The position numbers and the translations under genes are program-made. The notes beneath the pieces are model-generated. The model was not told where the DNA came from. It made no database searches and saw only the letters and a list, made by a program, of their open reading frames with translations. This document shows positions 63,392-64,000 of a DNA stretch of 64,000 nucleotides, piece after piece. The first letter of the stretch is position 1. Each line of letters begins with the position of its first letter. Source of the DNA: Ferrimonas kyonanensis DSM 18153 (lineage in GTDB: Bacteria; Pseudomonadota; Gammaproteobacteria; Enterobacterales; Shewanellaceae); NCBI RefSeq assembly GCF_000425405.1, contig NZ_AUDJ01000014.1, positions 62,001 through 126,000 on the forward strand. Direction: 5' to 3'.

Positions 63392-64000
63392 ATGGGTGAG
63401 TTATCGGTGTGGGCCTGGGGAGGGGCCGCGCTGTTATTAATCGGAGAGTTATGGGCCTGGTTGCATTATCGCAATCTGGGGAAGTTGCTGCTGTTTTCCA
63501 CCGTCGCCGAGATGGGGTATCTGGGATTGGGCTTGGGCCTGGACACCACCCTGGGGGAGACCGGTGCCTGGTTCCACCTGTCGCTGCAGGTGGTGATGCG
63601 ACTGCTGGTGATCGTGGCGGCCTGGCGGTTGATTCGTCGCGCCGGAAGTGCCGATCTGACCGAGGTGGCCAAGGTGGCGCCGCAGTTACCCCTGACCCGA
63701 TTGATGTTGGGCTTTGGGTTGTTTTCTGTCATGGGGCTGTCGCCATTTAAAGGGGCATTCAGCAAGTTCATTATTTTGTATTCGGCGGTGGATCTGGGGC
63801 ACTGGGCTCTGGCCCTGACGGCGACGCTGGCCAGCGTGGTGGCGGCGGTGTACACCATCACGGTGATTCAGGCTCTGTGCTTTGGACCCCAGGCGGACGG
63901 TCAGCGCTGGCGAGAGTGGGCGTTTGGCAGTCGCTCCTGGTTGCTGATGGTGTCACTGGCGGCGATGACGGTGCTGCTGAGCCTGGATCCCGAGCCTTTG
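63392..64000 (+). CDS. ND5/ND2-like proton-channel subunit, probably of an energy-converting hydrogenase (partial)
   Basis: Open to the right edge (203 codons seen) from an ATG preceded by GAGGA. Hydrophobic protein of the NuoL/NuoN/MrpD/HyfB superfamily. LFSTVAEMGYLGLGLGL and GFGLFSVMGLSPFKGAFSKF correspond to the conserved helix pair with the half-channel lysine (SPFKG). In R. rubrum the CO-dependent hydrogenase begins with such a subunit (CooM), and a CooA-like dyad precedes this gene. A NADH dehydrogenase or Mrp antiporter subunit is the alternative. The missing genes to the right will decide. Confidence 0.8.
   Translation, partial: MGELSVWAWGGAALLLIGELWAWLHYRNLGKLLLFSTVAEMGYLGLGLGLDTTLGETGAWFHLSLQVVMRLLVIVAAWRLIRRAGSADLTEVAKVAPQLPLTRLMLGFGLFSVMGLSPFKGAFSKFIILYSAVDLGHWALALTATLASVVAAVYTITVIQALCFGPQADGQRWREWAFGSRSWLLMVSLAAMTVLLSLDPEPL

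Noticed and set aside
1-64000. CRISPR arrays, tRNA or rRNA genes
   Set aside because: No regularly spaced direct repeats, cloverleaf-like segments or rRNA-like stretches were seen on either strand, though I could not run a dedicated search.

Overview
The window looks like a chromosome segment of a metal-reducing marine gammaproteobacterium of the Shewanella/Ferrimonas type. Ferrimonas is my best guess. This rests on an MtrCAB/CymA-type extracellular electron transfer locus, a TonB2/TtpC/DUF3450 energy-transduction operon, MiaE, Pol II, and a G+C content that by eye is higher than in most Shewanella. It is protein-coding almost throughout. I saw no tRNA, rRNA, CRISPR array, insertion sequence or phage gene.

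Layout. (1) 1-5.4 kb: a divergent dinG/polB pair sharing one LexA-type box, then a general porin. (2) 6-27 kb: four large paralogous TonB-dependent receptors around one six-gene operon (DUF3450, TtpC, ExbB2, ExbD2, TonB2, TPR protein), with a 2OG-Fe(II) oxygenase and a DUF885 metallopeptidase-like lipoprotein. A nutrient- or metal-uptake locus is likely; the substrate is unknown. (3) 27-42.5 kb: a chemoreceptor, a two-gene RND pump, a secreted GlyGly-CTERM metallopeptidase, a small DUF2897 membrane protein missed by simple length cut-offs, and a complete three-part RND pump with a LysR regulator upstream. (4) 42.6-47.8 kb: miaE overlapping a convergent yhhN-type gene, formate-tetrahydrofolate ligase, and tandem YcbL-like metallo-hydrolases. 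(5) 48-56.7 kb: two OmcA/MtrC-family decaheme lipoproteins, an MtrA/DmsE decaheme, an MtrB barrel, and the divergent tetraheme quinol dehydrogenase CymA. FNR/CRP-like dyads lie upstream of each group. (6) 56.8-64 kb: an anaerobic Ni-CO dehydrogenase locus hypA-cooF-cooS-cooC-cooT-cooJ(short)-hypB, then a membrane polyferredoxin (NapH-like) and the start of an ND5/ND2-like proton-channel gene that runs off the right edge.

How it fits together. CooS would oxidise CO and CooF take the electrons, while CooC, CooT, the CooJ-like protein, HypA and HypB insert nickel. The gene at the right edge suggests an energy-converting hydrogenase (CO + H2O to CO2 + H2) just outside the window. The membrane polyferredoxin and the adjoining CymA/Mtr locus offer a second possible exit, through quinol to extracellular metal. 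The best sequence-level clue is a pair of CooA-like dyads: TGTCA-N6-TGACA before hypA and TGTCG-N6-TGACA before the ND5-like gene, each centred 70-76 bp before its start codon. This suggests one CO-sensing regulator, not encoded here, controls both units. A third copy of the dyad precedes a TonB-dependent receptor and is either a chance match or a CO-linked uptake gene.
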